A stretch of 34,185 bases of DNA from Planctomycetaceae bacterium (GTDB lineage: Bacteria > Planctomycetota > Planctomycetia > Planctomycetales > Planctomycetaceae), in the NCBI GenBank assembly GCA_002722955.1, contig PBMZ01000008.1:1-34185 (forward strand). The letters run 5' to 3'. How positions within the stretch are numbered: position 1 is the first letter of the stretch; the number at the start of each line of letters is the position of its first letter. The position numbers and the translations under genes are program-made. The notes under the pieces were generated by a model that was not told the origin of the DNA, ran no database searches, and worked only from the letters and a program-made list of their open reading frames with translations. This document shows positions 32,921 to 34,185 of this stretch, one piece after another.

Positions 32921-34185
32921 TTACCGATTCGCATCAAACAAGTCCAACGCATCCAGTGCTGCCAGAATGCCTGCGGTCAAGACAAATGTCTCGTCGCGTT
33001 CGCCAGGATCGGCCTGAATGCTGTTGTTGCCTTCGCCGCCTGACAGTGTGTCTTGAGTTCCACCTTGTCCATTGACGAAGTCGTCGCCGAGTTCACCTAG
33101 CGCGATGTCTTGACCGGCTCCTGCGAGCATCGTGTCGTTGCCATCGCCGCCGGGCATGGTGTCGTTGCCCGCGTCGCCAACCAGCCGATCATCACCGTCG
33201 CCTCCAGTGATGCCGTCGTTTCCTTCACCGCCGAGGACCGTGTCGTTGCCGTCGTTGCCATTTAACGTGTCGTCACCAGTACCGCCGTCGATGAAATCGT
33301 TTCCGTGGTCACCGCGAGCGACGTCATTTCCGCTTTGACCGCGGATGACGTCATCGTTGCGACCGCCGTCCAGTGAGTCATTGCCTTGGCCGCCGAACAG
33401 CTTATCGCTGTCCAAACCCCCCGTCATCGAGTCATCGCCCATTCCACCGCTTAAGGTATCGGCACCGATGCCACCGCTGAGTGTGTCGTTGCCGATGCCA
33501 CCGCGAAGCCGGTCTTTTTGATCGCCGCCGACAAGGCTGTCGTCCCCTGCCCCGCCATCCAGCGTATCATTGCCGACTCCACCGTTTAATGTGTCATCTC
33601 CATCACCGCCGATTAATGAATCATCGCCAGCACCTGCGTCGATGTTGTCACTGCCACCACCGCCGTTGATGACGTCGTCACCGTCGCTGCCCAAGATAAG
33701 GTCATCGTTCGAAGTCCCGGTGATGTTGTCGTTGTCCGCACCGCCATCGATGATGACGATCACTTCGCCCACTTCAGCATTCGCAGCGAAGATCTCATCA
33801 CGTCCACCTTCGCCGTTGAGGAACAGCACGAACGAGGGAATTAGATCGACATCATTCAGAATGATCTCGTCATTACCGTTGCCCCCGTTGACAGACACTT
33901 CTTGGAAAGTGTTGGCCAGGCTTGTTGTGGCCGAGCCTTCTGTGATCTGCAGCGCGCTGCCAATGACAGTACTACCGCTGGGTGAGAGTTCGACTTCCTG
34001 ACCGATGATAAATCGATCCTTAATTCCTTCACCGCGAGCTTCCGCGCGGTCCAAGCCAGCACCACCGTCTAATGTATCGCTACCATCAGACTCACCACGC
34101 CAAATCAGCAAGTCGTCGCCGTCATTGCCGTTGACGATATCATTGCCGCCTTGCCCCAGCAGCATGTCGTTGCCATCGCCACCGC
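32921..34185 (-). CDS. RTX (hemolysin-type) calcium-binding repeat protein, N-terminus beyond window
   Basis: The C-terminal 421 codons of a larger protein; the frame is open to the right edge, so start and full size are unknown. Residues are dominated by GGxGxDxLx nonapeptide repeats (GGAGDDSLIGGDGDDTL and similar), which fold into a parallel beta-roll that binds Ca2+ outside the cell. Two less regular segments (about codons 35-150) with LSPSGSTVIGSALQITEG and VSVNGGNGNDEIILND interrupt them. RTX proteins are usually secreted by type I systems and serve as adhesins, S-layer proteins, enzymes or toxins; no enzymatic domain is visible here. The C-terminal end is DALDLFDANR. Confidence 0.9.
   Translation of the reverse strand, partial: GGDGNDMLLGQGGNDIVNGNDGDDLLIWRGESDGSDTLDGGAGLDRAEARGEGIKDRFIIGQEVELSPSGSTVIGSALQITEGSATTSLANTFQEVSVNGGNGNDEIILNDVDLIPSFVLFLNGEGGRDEIFAANAEVGEVIVIIDGGADNDNITGTSNDDLILGSDGDDVINGGGGSDNIDAGAGDDSLIGGDGDDTLNGGVGNDTLDGGAGDDSLVGGDQKDRLRGGIGNDTLSGGIGADTLSGGMGDDSMTGGLDSDKLFGGQGNDSLDGGRNDDVIRGQSGNDVARGDHGNDFIDGGTGDDTLNGNDGNDTVLGGEGNDGITGGDGDDRLVGDAGNDTMPGGDGNDTMLAGAGQDIALGELGDDFVNGQGGTQDTLSGGEGNNSIQADPGERDETFVLTAGILAALDALDLFDANR

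Noticed and set aside
33130..33740. Regularly repeated DNA resembling a CRISPR array
   Set aside because: The repeat unit is about 27 bp, in frame with RTX nonapeptides, degenerate at third positions and without unique spacers.
33570..34001. Plus-strand Pro/Ser-rich ORF opposite the RTX repeats
   Set aside because: Complement of Gly/Asp codons gives Pro/Ser runs; no start signal or domain supports it.

Overview
The window looks like a chromosomal segment of a planctomycete (phylum Planctomycetota, probably near Pirellulales). This is inferred from gene content: large secreted proteins of planctomycete type, a fused CxxCH cytochrome/peptidase-like protein, Hanks-type kinase and PP2C signalling, Asp-box and LamG secreted proteins, an RTX protein, and long intergenic palindromes. 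I see no rRNA, tRNA, transposase, integrase, phage gene or CRISPR array. Most intergenic gaps are short.

Layout. 1-4.9 kb: a Tat-exported protein of unknown function, a small membrane protein split by a frameshift, a DMT-family transporter, a membrane-anchored PP2C phosphatase and a PEGA-type lipoprotein. 4.95-7.8 kb: a minus-strand operon for an Mla-type lipid transporter (mlaE-mlaF-mlaD). 8.0-9.4 kb: a secreted thioredoxin-fold protein that has lost its redox cysteines. 9.6-12.8 kb: a Ser/Thr kinase with a long Pro/Gln/Ala-rich tail, then accA. 12.9-14.2 kb: a CvpA-like protein and dtd. 14.4-18.7 kb: four minus-strand enzyme genes (ThiO-like amine oxidase, FAD/NAD(P) oxidoreductase, radical SAM enzyme, divergent metallophosphoesterase). 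The middle two are translationally coupled. This is the best candidate here for an undescribed pathway.

18.8-20.7 kb: a secreted di-CxxCH cytochrome fused to a degenerate gluzincin-like domain, with a terminator and a tandemly duplicated promoter core. 21.0-23.2 kb: larE and an Asp-box (sialidase-like) protein. 23.3-26.4 kb: a GAF-type sigma-54 activator with a JmjC/cupin oxygenase 20 nt behind it. 26.7-31.7 kb: a tandem alpha/beta-hydrolase, a tiny truncated secreted ORF and a large beta-propeller plus LamG protein. 31.8-34.2 kb: a transglutaminase-like lipoprotein and the 3' part of an RTX calcium-binding protein running off the right edge.

Two themes recur. First, several proteins keep a known fold but have lost or changed catalytic residues (redoxin, cytochrome-linked peptidase, first hydrolase domain, metallophosphoesterase, kinase DFG). 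Second, several intergenic gaps hold near-perfect palindromes; two at 15.2 and 26.5 kb belong to one sequence family and two at 4.9 kb to another.
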